A stretch of 10,950 bases of DNA from Candidatus Omnitrophota bacterium. Its GTDB lineage: Bacteria; Ratteibacteria; UBA8468; MWAK01. Where the stretch lies: the NCBI GenBank assembly GCA_026387085.1, contig JAPLMK010000084.1, forward strand, positions 1 to 10,950, given 5' to 3'. The notes under the pieces were generated by a model that was not told the origin of the DNA, searched no databases, and saw only the letters and a program-made list of their open reading frames with translations. Positions 1 to 7,032 of the stretch are shown in pieces. Every line of letters begins with the position of its first letter. The first letter of the stretch is position 1. The position numbers and the translations under genes were made by a program.

Positions 1-2718
1 GGTGGATTTCATCTCCGGGCCCAAAACCGCGTCTACGCCCGGGAACCGGGCAAAAGGAAAGACCGATTCTTTAACCGTAAAATGCCTGGGTTTAACCTCT
101 TTGGTGAATCCCAACTCAGACAGGGTTTTACCTAACATTAACTTGGTGGCCAGGTTCGCCAGAGGTACGCCGATGGCTTTACTGACGATGGGTACTGTCC
201 GGGAAGCCCGGGGGTTTACCTCCAGCACATAAAGTTTTTTACCCTTAAGCGCAAACTGAATATTTAGCAGACCGCAGACCTTCAAGCCCAGCGCCAGTTT
301 CCGGGTTGCTTCCCGTATTTCCTCGAGGATTTCCGCCGGGAGGCTGTAAGGCGGCAGGACCATCGCGCTGTCTCCGGAGTGGATACCGGCCTCTTCAATG
401 TGCTCCATGATTCCGGCGACAACCACATCCTTGCCGTCGCAAATAGCGTCCGCGTCTATCTCCAGCGCATCCTCCAGAAATTTGTCTACTAAAACCGGGT
501 GCTCCGGGGAAATCTGAGCCGCTATCACCATAAATTCCGCCAGGGACTGGTCGTCATAGACCAGTTCCATCGCTCTTCCGCCCAGCACGTAGGAAGGACG
601 CACCAGAACCGGGTAACCGATCTTTCGGGCAATTTTCTGTGCTTCTTCCACCGAAAAAGCGGTTCCGTTAGGCGCCTGGGAAAGGGAAAGTTTTTTTAAG
701 AGCCGGCTGAAACGTTTCCGGTCTTCGGCTAAATCGATGGAATCCGGGCTGGTGCCCAGAATCTTTACGCCCTGCTTCATCAGGCTGAGCGCCAGGTTTA
801 AGGGGGTCTGTCCCCCAAATTGAACGATGGCCCCGATCGGTTTTTCAACTTCAATGACGTTCAGCACATCCTCCAGGGTTAACGGTTCGAAGTAAAGACG
901 GTCCGAGGTGTCATAGTCGGTGGAGACGGTCTCCGGGTTACAGTTAATCATGATGCTTTCGTAGCCTTCTTCTTTTAGCGCGTAGGAAGCATGGACACAG
1001 CAGTAGTCAAATTCAATTCCCTGGCCGATGCGGTTGGGCCCGCCGCCTAAAATAACCACTTTTTTCTTATTGGTTGCCCGGCTTTCGTCGTTCGCTTCGT
1101 AGGTAGAGTAATAATACGGCTTTTCCACCTCAAACTCTCCGGCGCAGGTGTCAACCAATTTGAAGGCGGGTAAAATCTTTAATTTTTTACGCATCTTTCG
1201 GATAGTCATTTCACTCCTGCCGCTTAAAAAAGCGATTTGCCGGTCGGAAAATCCGTATTCTTTTGCCTTGCGCAACCAGGCCGGGTTAAGTTTTTTAGCG
1301 CCTTCTTCCAGTTCCACTATTTCCTTAATCTGGTCCAGGAACCAGGGATCGATTTTAGAAAGGTCAAAAATTTCCGCGGCGCTGATTCCCCGGCGGAATG
1401 CGTAACGAACGTAAAAGAGCCGGTCGCCGTTGGGAACGCGTAAACCGTCTCGTATCTCCTCCAGGGAAAAATCACGGTCTTTGCCGTCTGCGCCCAGGCC
1501 AAACCTTCCGGTTTCCAGGGACCTGATTCCTTTCTGGAGCGCTTCTTTAAAAGTCCGGCCGATGGACATCGCCTCGCCCACCGATTTCATGGAAGTGTTA
1601 ATGGTTTGGTCCGCGGTCGGGAACTTTTCAAAAGTAAAGCGGGGAATCTTAAATACGCAGTAGTCCACCGTCGGTTCAAAGAAGGAAGTAGTCCGTCCGG
1701 TAATTTCGTTTTTGACTTCATCCAGCGTAAAACCAACCGCCAGTTTAGTGGCAATCCGGGCAATGGGAATGCCGGTGGCTTTAGAGGCAAGAGCGGAACT
1801 GCGGGAGAGCCGCGGGTTTACCTCAATAATTACCACCCGGCCGTCTTCCGGGCTGACGCCAAATTGGATATTGGCGGCCCCGCCGGTGATACCGATAGCC
1901 CGGATAATCCGGCGGCACATATCAGTCAGGTTGCCGTATTCCGTTGTTGTCAGCGTCTGGGCCGGCGCTACCACGATGCTGTCACCGGTGTGCACGCCCA
2001 TCGGGTCGACGTTTTCCATAGAGGTAATGATGATAGTGTTATCAACACAATCTCGCATCACCTCAAATTCGATCTCTTTCCAACCAAGCACCGACTCTTC
2101 CACCAGTACTTCGCCGATAGGGCTGGCTTCGATCCCTTTTGCCAGAAATTCCTGAAGTTCTTCCGCGTTGTAGGCGGTGGCGCTGCCGGTGCCGCCCATC
2201 GTATAAGCCGGACGTAGAATGAGCGGAAAACCAAGTTCTTCGCCAATCTTCATCCCGCCTTCCACTGAATATGCCAGGCCGCTGCCCGGAACCGAGATGT
2301 TGATTCCCTGCATCGTCTTTTTGAAGAGGTCCCTGGTTTCAGCCCGGGCAATCGCCTGCGCGTCGGCTCCGATGCACTCCACGCCGTACTTTTTCAGTAT
2401 CCCTTCCCGGGCCAGAAAAGTTGCCAGGTTAAGGCCAATCTGGCCGCCCAGGGTAGGCAGGAGCGCGTCCGGCCTTTCCCGCGCGATAATTTTTTCCAGA
2501 ATTTCCACGGTCAGCGGTTCGATGTAGGTGCGGTCCGCCATTTTAGGGTCGGTCATGATGGTGGCCGGGTTGGAGTTGACCAGAATTACCTGGTAGCCCT
2601 CTTCTTTGAGCGCTTTGCAGGCCTGAGAACCGGAATAATCAAACTCGCAGGCCTGTCCGATGATAATAGGCCCGGAGCCGATAAAAAGAATCTTCTTCAA
2701 ATCTGTTCTTTTAGGCAT
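1..2718 (-). CDS. carB: Carbamoyl phosphate synthetase large subunit (3' end beyond window)
   Basis: This is the synthetase subunit that makes carbamoyl phosphate from bicarbonate, ammonia and two ATP for pyrimidine and arginine synthesis. The frame is open from the ATG at 2718 to base 1, giving 906 codons. The usual length is about 1070, so most of the C-terminal allosteric (MGS-like) domain lies outside. The start reads MPKRTDLKKILFIGSGPIII, a typical CarB N-terminus. The first ATP-grasp half shows RPAYTMGGTG, HTGDS and EVNPRLSRSSA. The oligomerisation region follows (FSDRQIAFLSGRSEMTIRKM). The second half opens with GGGPNRIGQGIEFDYCCVHA and keeps RPSYVLGGRAME, HSGDS and EVNPRASRT. The visible protein ends at FPGVDAVLGPEMKST. 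The glycine loop in the first half reads GGTGSATAYN where GGTGGGIAYN is usual. The carA stop codon is one base upstream and no clear Shine-Dalgarno precedes the ATG, so translation is probably coupled to carA. Confidence 0.97.
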   Translation of the reverse strand, partial: MPKRTDLKKILFIGSGPIIIGQACEFDYSGSQACKALKEEGYQVILVNSNPATIMTDPKMADRTYIEPLTVEILEKIIARERPDALLPTLGGQIGLNLATFLAREGILKKYGVECIGADAQAIARAETRDLFKKTMQGINISVPGSGLAYSVEGGMKIGEELGFPLILRPAYTMGGTGSATAYNAEELQEFLAKGIEASPIGEVLVEESVLGWKEIEFEVMRDCVDNTIIITSMENVDPMGVHTGDSIVVAPAQTLTTTEYGNLTDMCRRIIRAIGITGGAANIQFGVSPEDGRVVIIEVNPRLSRSSALASKATGIPIARIATKLAVGFTLDEVKNEITGRTTSFFEPTVDYCVFKIPRFTFEKFPTADQTINTSMKSVGEAMSIGRTFKEALQKGIRSLETGRFGLGADGKDRDFSLEEIRDGLRVPNGDRLFYVRYAFRRGISAAEIFDLSKIDPWFLDQIKEIVELEEGAKKLNPAWLRKAKEYGFSDRQIAFLSGRSEMTIRKMRKKLKILPAFKLVDTCAGEFEVEKPYYYSTYEANDESRATNKKKVVILGGGPNRIGQGIEFDYCCVHASYALKEEGYESIMINCNPETVSTDYDTSDRLYFEPLTLEDVLNVIEVEKPIGAIVQFGGQTPLNLALSLMKQGVKILGTSPDSIDLAEDRKRFSRLLKKLSLSQAPNGTAFSVEEAQKIARKIGYPVLVRPSYVLGGRAMELVYDDQSLAEFMVIAAQISPEHPVLVDKFLEDALEIDADAICDGKDVVVAGIMEHIEEAGIHSGDSAMVLPPYSLPAEILEEIREATRKLALGLKVCGLLNIQFALKGKKLYVLEVNPRASRTVPIVSKAIGVPLANLATKLMLGKTLSELGFTKEVKPRHFTVKESVFPFARFPGVDAVLGPEMKST

Positions 2719-2719
2719 C

Positions 2720-3775
2720 TTATTTTAGGCTTTTTAGAAATCGTGAAAAAACAGGGTCGGCCTGACCCGGACAATACTGAACCCCGAAAAGGGGAAGTTT
2801 TTTGTGGGTTATGCCCTCGGTTGTCTGGTCGTTGAGGTGAAGGTGGGTGGTGATTATGTCCGGTCCGAGAGAGTCGGCGGTAATCGCAAAAAGATGGTTC
2901 TGTTTTGTAGACAGGCATGTGCCTTCAACCAGATTCTTGACCGGCTGATTAAGGCCGTAGTGCCCGGTTTTCATCCGGAAACTTTTAGCGCCGAGCGCCA
3001 GGCACAAAACCTGGAAACCTAATCCGACACCCAGAATCGGCTTCTTCGGAATCAAATTTTGTAAATGTCCGATCGTTTCCGTCAGCAAGGCCGGGTCCCC
3101 CGGTCCGCCGGACAGAAAGATACCGTCGGGGTTGTAAGAAATAATTTCGCTGGTTTTAGCGTTGAAAGGAAGAACGGTTATTTTACAGCCGAGCGCGGAT
3201 AACTGATTTAACGATTCCCTGTTCAGCCCCAGGTCCACCACAACAATTTGCGGCGCAACGTTTTTGTTTTCAGCCGGCCAGGCGTAGGGTTTGGGGCAAC
3301 TTGCTTCGGCAACCTTCTTTTCGGACGGACGGAACGATTTCAGTTTGGATAAAAGACTTTTTTTACTTGCGCGGCCGTCCGCAAGCATTCCTTTCATGGA
3401 ACCGTGAATCCGCAGATATTTAGTAATATTTTGCGTATCCACATCGGAAAGGATGAACAGTTTATTTTTTTTAGCAAAAGTTACTAAATCTTCGTATGCC
3501 TGCCAATTGCTGTACATGCGGCTGATTTCTTTAACGATAATTCCTTTTGCCCAGACCCGGTCTGAAGCAAACCCCTTACGGTTGATTCCGCAATTACCGA
3601 TATGGGGATAAGTCATCACCACGATATCGCCGGAGTAAGCCGGGTCGGTTATCAGTTCCTGGTACCCGACCACGCCGGTATAGAAGATTGACCCGCCGGC
3701 AAATTCTCCGGAGGCAGCGCGGGAAACTCCTTCCCAGGCCGTACCGTCTTCCAGGATAAACAGACCTTTTTTCAT
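2720..3775 (-). CDS. carA: Carbamoyl phosphate synthetase small subunit with degenerate glutaminase triad
   Basis: CarA normally hydrolyses glutamine and passes ammonia through a tunnel to CarB. This protein has 351 aa, a little shorter than usual (about 360-380). The N-terminal small-subunit domain is clear (GYQELITDPAYSGDIVVMTY, then PHIGNCGIN, and later VDTQNITKYLRIHG). The class I amidotransferase domain covers roughly residues 172-351 and keeps LSGGPGDP (221-228), MKTGHYGLNQPV and QNH. The catalytic residues are gone. The nucleophile elbow, normally GxCLGHQ, reads GVGLGFQ, so Cys is Gly251 and the next His is Phe254. The normal HPE motif reads CPG, so His is Cys335 and Glu is Gly337. I rechecked both sites in the DNA (codons at 3025-3023, 2773-2771 and 2767-2765). 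Each replacement codon would need at least two base changes from a standard Cys, His or Glu codon, and the frame is intact. This argues against a single sequencing error. The subunit is probably structural and the enzyme ammonia-fed; that is inference. The ribosome site is weak. Confidence 0.93.
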   Translation of the reverse strand: MKKGLFILEDGTAWEGVSRAASGEFAGGSIFYTGVVGYQELITDPAYSGDIVVMTYPHIGNCGINRKGFASDRVWAKGIIVKEISRMYSNWQAYEDLVTFAKKNKLFILSDVDTQNITKYLRIHGSMKGMLADGRASKKSLLSKLKSFRPSEKKVAEASCPKPYAWPAENKNVAPQIVVVDLGLNRESLNQLSALGCKITVLPFNAKTSEIISYNPDGIFLSGGPGDPALLTETIGHLQNLIPKKPILGVGLGFQVLCLALGAKSFRMKTGHYGLNQPVKNLVEGTCLSTKQNHLFAITADSLGPDIITTHLHLNDQTTEGITHKKLPLFGVQYCPGQADPVFSRFLKSLK

Positions 3776-3799
3776 AGATTAACACCCAAGCGTTGTTTG

Positions 3800-3858
3800 T
3801 GTAGGGGAGGGGCTTTGTCCCCTCCCGCTGTGGGCGGGGATGTAACCCCGCCCCTACA
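3800..3858. repeat. GC-rich double-hairpin palindromic repeat between purF-like and carA
   Basis: The element is bounded by an inverted repeat, TGTAGGGG at 3800-3807 and CCCCTACA at 3851-3858. Inside are two perfect 8-bp hairpins side by side. One is GGGAGGGG/CCCCTCCC (3805-3812 with 3819-3826, loop CTTTGT). The other is GGGCGGGG/CCCCGCCC (3832-3839 with 3846-3853, loop ATGTAA). This build is typical of dispersed REP-like repeats. It fills most of the 88-base gap between the purF-like stop and the carA start. Neither strand has a T-run after it, so it is not a classical terminator, but it could pause transcription or stabilise the upstream mRNA. Confidence 0.85.
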
Positions 3859-3863
3859 TTTCA

Positions 3864-5180
3864 TTAAATTACTTCCTTTTCTGACCAACAGTGAAGGCAC
3901 AAACTGATGTCCGGCATACCGATTGCGGTAACCAGGTCTTGAAGCGAACAATACTTAAGCGTATCGGCGCCGATGAGCCCGGCAATCTCTTTGGTAGAGT
4001 GGCGCCGGGCCGCCAGCTCCTTGTAGGAACGGGTGGCGATGTCGTATTTGCAGGGCGCTCTCAGAGGCGGGCAGCCGATGCGAACGTGCACCTCTTTGGC
4101 GCCGGCCGCCTTCAATTCCAGCACTTTATTGCGAATTTGGGTCCCCCGGACAATGGAATCGTCACAGAGAATAATTTTTTTGCCCCGGACCACGTCTTTA
4201 ATTACCGAAAGTTTTATCTTTGCTTCCAGGTCGCGCAAACGCTGGGTCAGGGGCAGGTAACTGCGGCTGGCAAACCGGTCAATGAGAAACACCTCGTCGT
4301 AAGGAATGCCTGAGGCCTTGTGATAGCCGAGCGCATAGCCGATTCCGGAAAAAGGAACGGCGGCCACCAGGTCTGCTTCAACGTTGTCTGATTTCGCTAA
4401 GCTGGCGCCCAGATTATTCCGGACCCGCACCACCGGCACCCCGTCAATGACCGAATCCATCGAGGCGACGTAGCCCCATTCAAAGGCGCAATGCGCAATT
4501 TTTCCTTTATTAACGATACTTTTGGTGCTGACTCCGTCCTGGTCAATCAGAATGATTTCGCCCGGTTTTACGTCGCGGAATATTTCAAAATCGATGAGAC
4601 TGAACGGCCGGGATTCCGAAGCAACGGCAAAAGAGCTGCCTCTTTTTCCCAGAATAAGCGGTTTGAACCCTAACGGATCGCGGGCGGCGTAGATTCCTTT
4701 TTTGGTCAGGATGACAATGGTATAAGAACCTTTGATTTTTTTCGCCAGCAGTTCCAGTCCCTGGACAAAATCTTTTCCCTGGACAATCATCTTGGCTAGG
4801 AGTTCGATCTGGGTATGCGTGAAAAAAGAATGGCCGTTCTTTTTTAATTCATTGAAGAGCCCCTCGGCATTAATAATATTGCCGCTGAAGGCAATGGCAA
4901 ACGGGCCCAGTTTGGATTCCATCATGATGGGCTGTCTTTCACTCAAACTGACGTGGCCAATGCCGGAACGGCCGGACAAATCCTTTAATTCCTGGGGGGT
5001 AAAAGTGTGGCGGACAAATCCCTTGTGGGTGATAAGTTTTAATTCTTTGCGGGCGGTGGCGATACCGCAATACCGCTGGCCGCGGTGTTGTAATTTAAAG
5101 ATACCGTAATAGAGGTCGTGGATGCAATTCTTGTCAGAATAGATTCCGAAAACTCCGCAGTTTTCCGTAAAAATCTCCAC
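3864..5180 (-). CDS. purF: PurF-like amidophosphoribosyltransferase with altered glutaminase site
   Basis: PurF makes phosphoribosylamine from PRPP and glutamine, the first step of purine synthesis. This protein has 438 aa, slightly short for the family. The N-terminal class II amidotransferase domain spans about residues 8-220, with the candidate nucleophile Cys8 after a seven-residue leader and LQHRGQ at 30-35. Glutamine-site residues differ from PurF. The usual GHVRY is GHVSL (Arg to Ser78). The usual HNGN is FSGN (Asn to Ser99, 98-101). The Asp of the usual SSDTE or TSDSE motif is Gln124. A loop of about eight residues after GHV is missing. The phosphoribosyltransferase domain keeps the PRPP motif CDDSIVRGT (339-347). 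Cys231, Cys377, Cys428 and Cys431 match the [4Fe-4S] ligands of Bacillus-type PurF. Translation starts at GTG. It lies 88 bases upstream of carA on the same strand, so the two may be co-transcribed. It could instead be a paralogue with another role; only the rest of the genome would show whether a standard PurF exists. Confidence 0.8.
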   Translation of the reverse strand: MEIFTENCGVFGIYSDKNCIHDLYYGIFKLQHRGQRYCGIATARKELKLITHKGFVRHTFTPQELKDLSGRSGIGHVSLSERQPIMMESKLGPFAIAFSGNIINAEGLFNELKKNGHSFFTHTQIELLAKMIVQGKDFVQGLELLAKKIKGSYTIVILTKKGIYAARDPLGFKPLILGKRGSSFAVASESRPFSLIDFEIFRDVKPGEIILIDQDGVSTKSIVNKGKIAHCAFEWGYVASMDSVIDGVPVVRVRNNLGASLAKSDNVEADLVAAVPFSGIGYALGYHKASGIPYDEVFLIDRFASRSYLPLTQRLRDLEAKIKLSVIKDVVRGKKIILCDDSIVRGTQIRNKVLELKAAGAKEVHVRIGCPPLRAPCKYDIATRSYKELAARRHSTKEIAGLIGADTLKYCSLQDLVTAIGMPDISLCLHCWSEKEVI

Positions 5181-5185
5181 AGGCG

Positions 5186-5189
5186 CCTC
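5186..5189 (-). promoter_or_regulatory. Ribosome binding site of the purF-like gene
   Basis: A GAGG lies five bases before the GTG at 5180-5178. It supports that GTG as the start and leaves the candidate nucleophile Cys at residue 8, which fits the short leader peptide normally removed from PurF. Confidence 0.55.
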
Positions 5190-5254
5190 GGTTGGGGTGT
5201 GCGCTCTCCGAAAAATCCGGCAACCGTATCTAATTATTTGATATTTGCTTTTTT

Positions 5255-5382
5255 GTTATCCTGAGCCGGAGTTGCGTCGTCAGATCGTCAGATTGCGCCG
5301 AATTCTGGCGAACTTCGCCGAACTCTGGCGAGAAGGATCTCGTATTCAAATGTTGAGATCCTTCACTATCGTTCAGGATGAC
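5255..5382. repeat. Dispersed palindromic repeat, copy A (expanded)
   Basis: The ends are inverted: GTTATCCTGA at 5255-5264 and TCAGGATGAC at 5373-5382. An inner perfect 10-bp inverted repeat, GAAGGATCTC (5332-5341) and GAGATCCTTC (5355-5364), surrounds a 13-base loop. The right arm (5355-5382) matches the reverse complement of the left arm of the element at 10880-10950 over 28 bases with two differences. That makes the two elements members of one family. This copy is longer because the left arm holds extra repeated DNA (5265-5331). It fills most of the gap between arsC and the purF-like gene (5181-5459), where I see no gene. Confidence 0.85.
5278..5335. repeat. Short tandem repeats inside palindrome copy A
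   Basis: The octamer CGTCAGAT occurs twice in tandem (5278-5285, 5286-5293). It is followed by two 20-base units starting CGCCGAA, at 5296-5315 and 5316-5335, which share the core CTGGCGA. These units account for the extra length of the left arm compared with the element at 10880-10950. Replication slippage within the element is a likely origin. Confidence 0.7.
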
Positions 5383-5391
5383 AAATTACGT

Positions 5392-5426
5392 CAGATTCTT
5401 CGCTATCGCTTCAGAATGACAGATTA
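5392..5426. repeat. Degenerate tandem half-copy of the palindrome
   Basis: This stretch follows copy A closely and resembles its right arm plus the next few bases (5356-5388). Shared segments include CTATCG, TTCAG, ATGACA and ATTA. There are a handful of substitutions and one extra base. It reads as an older, decayed half-element in the same orientation. Confidence 0.6.
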
Positions 5427-5459
5427 TTATACTTCGTCAGGGGTTTTTTTGTAAAATAA

Positions 5460-5861
5460 TTACGTTTCTATTGTTTGGCATGTTCTTATTAAATCTTTTA
5501 CCTTGTCCGCGATATCATCCCTGACCTTGCGGAAAAATTCCGCGTCTTTTCCTTTAGGGTCGGTTATATTCCAGTCAATGTGTTGTTTGGCCGGCACAAA
5601 AGGGCAGACATCCTGGCAGCCCAAAGTTATTACAAAATCAAATTCCTTTACCGGCAACTGGTCGAAACCCTTTGACTGCCGGGACGAGATATCGATGCCC
5701 AGTTCCTGCATCACCCGGACCGCTTCCGGGTTTATCTTTACCGAAGGCCGGGAACCGGCGCTGTATGGCTCGATGATACCTCCGCCCAGATTGCAGGCGA
5801 AACCCTCTGCTATCTGGCTGCGGCAGGAGTTTTCAATACAGACAAACAGGACTTTTTTCAT
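5460..5861 (-). CDS. arsC: Arsenate reductase, low-molecular-weight phosphatase type
   Basis: This cytoplasmic enzyme would reduce arsenate to arsenite for detoxification, probably using thioredoxin. The protein has 133 aa, the normal length for the family. The phosphate-binding loop near the N-terminus is CIENSCRS, a CX5R motif with nucleophile Cys8 and Arg14. Two further cysteines, Cys82 and Cys86 in LGCQDVCPF, fit the redox relay of thioredoxin-coupled ArsC, although their spacing is shorter than in the Staphylococcus enzyme. The DP motif (101-102) in DWNITDPKGK supplies the expected general acid. The ATG at 5861 has a GGAG eight bases upstream. The frame stays open upstream to 6089, but that part overlaps the preceding gene and lies before the conserved MKKVLFVC start. 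The URO-D-like gene ends 32 bases upstream, so the two are probably co-transcribed. No arsenic repressor or efflux pump is visible here. A protein tyrosine phosphatase role is less likely given the extra cysteines. Confidence 0.88.
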   Translation of the reverse strand: MKKVLFVCIENSCRSQIAEGFACNLGGGIIEPYSAGSRPSVKINPEAVRVMQELGIDISSRQSKGFDQLPVKEFDFVITLGCQDVCPFVPAKQHIDWNITDPKGKDAEFFRKVRDDIADKVKDLIRTCQTIET

Positions 5862-5869
5862 CTTGGAAA

Positions 5870-5873
5870 CTCC
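5870..5873 (-). promoter_or_regulatory. Ribosome binding site of arsC
   Basis: A GGAG lies eight bases before the ATG at 5861, in the short gap after the URO-D-like stop. It decides the arsC start against the longer open frame. Confidence 0.6.
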
Positions 5874-5893
5874 GGAGGAATTTATCTGTTTTG

Positions 5894-6835
5894 TTAACCT
5901 GCTTTTTCCCGGGCAACTTCCAGAAGCGCGAGGATATTCTCTATGGGAACGTCGGCCTGGATTGATTGGGACGGCGAGAAGATATAACCGCCGTTCCGGG
6001 ACATCAAATCCCGCACCTGCCGGGCTTCTTTCTTTACTGCTTCCGGCGTTCCGTAAGGCAGTGTCCGCTGGGTGCTGATACCGCCCCAAAAGGTAAGTTT
6101 ATCCCCATAATTCCGCTTGAGTTCGCCGAGGTTCATCGCCTCCGGCTGGACAGGATTGAGAACGTCAAGTCCCATCTCAATCAGCGCCGGGATAATCGGT
6201 TCGAAGCACCCGCAGGAGTGGACCCAGACATCCTTTCCGTAAGCGTGACAGAGGTCATACATTTTCTGCTCGCCGGGCCGGATCATCTCCTCCCAGGTTC
6301 CCGGTGACATCAGCAGGCCGCGCTGAGACCCCCAATCGCTGCCAAGCAGGATACCGTTAATCTCTTTCAGCGCGAGGATGTTCTCCAGCATCACCAGGTT
6401 CTTCTCGATGATCCGGTTCAGGAATCCCCGGGCAAAATCTTTATGCCCGACCATGTCTACCAGAAAATTTTCGATGCCCCGGGCAGCATAAGCTGTTTCG
6501 AAATGGATTCCGTAGAGACGAACCAGGAAATATTTATCTGAAATTTCCCGCGATTTTTGGAGCGCAGCGATAAGCTCGGAATAACTTCCGTTCCCGATGA
6601 CCGTTGACCGCGATGTCGGGACATCGGGCCCGGTCCAGTCGCTTGCCAGTTGGTGACAGCCCCACCACGGACAGGCGAAATCCTGCACATCGTTGTCAAG
6701 AAATTCCTCAACGGTTTTCTCTGCTACGACTTTGCTTACCGCTTCCCAGGTATCGCCGCAAAGGTCAATTACGTATGGCGCCCGTTCTGTGTTCCGGTGC
6801 TGAATTGCCGACTTAACCAGTTCCCGACTTGTCAT
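5894..6835 (-). CDS. URO-D family protein, probable corrinoid/methyl-transfer type
   Basis: The protein has 313 aa and the URO-D TIM-barrel fold. It resembles the MtaA/CmuA-like methyltransferase branch more than true uroporphyrinogen decarboxylase. The start MTSRELVKSAIQHRNTERAP is the usual opening helix of the branch. The middle has GILLGSDWGSQRGLLMSPGT (161-180) and the approach EEMIRPGEQKMYDLCHAYGK. The key motif is VHSCGCF, where His206 and Cys208 (and possibly Cys210) match the zinc site that activates the thiol acceptor in MtaA/CmuA-type enzymes. WGGIST (250-255) and SPSQSIQADVPIENI near the end are also branch signatures. Such proteins commonly move methyl groups between a corrinoid protein and a thiol, or act in O-demethylation. 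No corrinoid protein lies next to it, so the substrate is unknown. The ATG at 6835 has an AAGGA nine bases upstream. It is a little shorter than most family members (about 340). Confidence 0.87.
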   Translation of the reverse strand: MTSRELVKSAIQHRNTERAPYVIDLCGDTWEAVSKVVAEKTVEEFLDNDVQDFACPWWGCHQLASDWTGPDVPTSRSTVIGNGSYSELIAALQKSREISDKYFLVRLYGIHFETAYAARGIENFLVDMVGHKDFARGFLNRIIEKNLVMLENILALKEINGILLGSDWGSQRGLLMSPGTWEEMIRPGEQKMYDLCHAYGKDVWVHSCGCFEPIIPALIEMGLDVLNPVQPEAMNLGELKRNYGDKLTFWGGISTQRTLPYGTPEAVKKEARQVRDLMSRNGGYIFSPSQSIQADVPIENILALLEVAREKAG

Positions 6836-6905
6836 GGGTGAATTTCCTTTCGTTAGTAATCTTTTACTATTAACTATTCACTGTTTACCGTTCACTGTTT
6901 TTAAT

Positions 6906-6928
6906 AGAGCGGGAAAAGGGATACGAAC
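6906..6928 (-). repeat. Direct partial copy of the tRNA-Gly 3' end
   Basis: This matches 7096-7118 over 23 bases with one difference (A instead of T at 6923). It lies exactly 190 bases from the intact copy. It covers the 3' acceptor strand and part of the T-arm of tRNA-Gly, plus two bases beyond. The rest of the tRNA is absent, so it is a fragment and not a second tRNA gene. Confidence 0.8.
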
Positions 6929-6994
6929 TACTTCGCTTCGGAAACAGGTCTTTAGCTGGTCGCTACAAGACCTATCGTTTCCTTCGCTCGTTTT

Positions 6995-7016
6995 AAGAGG
7001 GGGCAGGCCCCCTCTT
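6995..7016. repeat. Perfect hairpin, 10-bp G/C-rich stem
   Basis: AAGAGGGGGC (6995-7004) pairs with GCCCCCTCTT (7007-7016) around the two bases AG. There is no T-run on either side, so it is not a standard intrinsic terminator. It lies between the two tRNA-derived fragments and looks like part of a repeat element. Confidence 0.75.
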
Positions 7017-7032
7017 AATCTTCTCCCCCGGA

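Noticed and set aside
1606..2217. Plus-strand open frames of up to 206 codons across carB and the secreted-protein gene, for example 1606-2217 and 10295-10915
   Set aside because: They lie opposite genes with clear family signatures, and their translations show no domain pattern; they are antisense shadows.
3800..5426. CRISPR array from the repeats between genes
   Set aside because: The repeats differ in sequence and size, are palindromic and have no regular spacers; no cas genes are present.
5245..5454. Small plus-strand open frame of 69 codons between purF-like and arsC
   Set aside because: It consists almost entirely of palindromic and tandem repeat DNA.
5862..6089. Upstream extension of the arsC frame by 76 residues
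   Set aside because: It overlaps the end of the URO-D-like gene, has no family similarity that I can see, and a good GGAG plus ATG precedes the conserved MKKVLFVC start.
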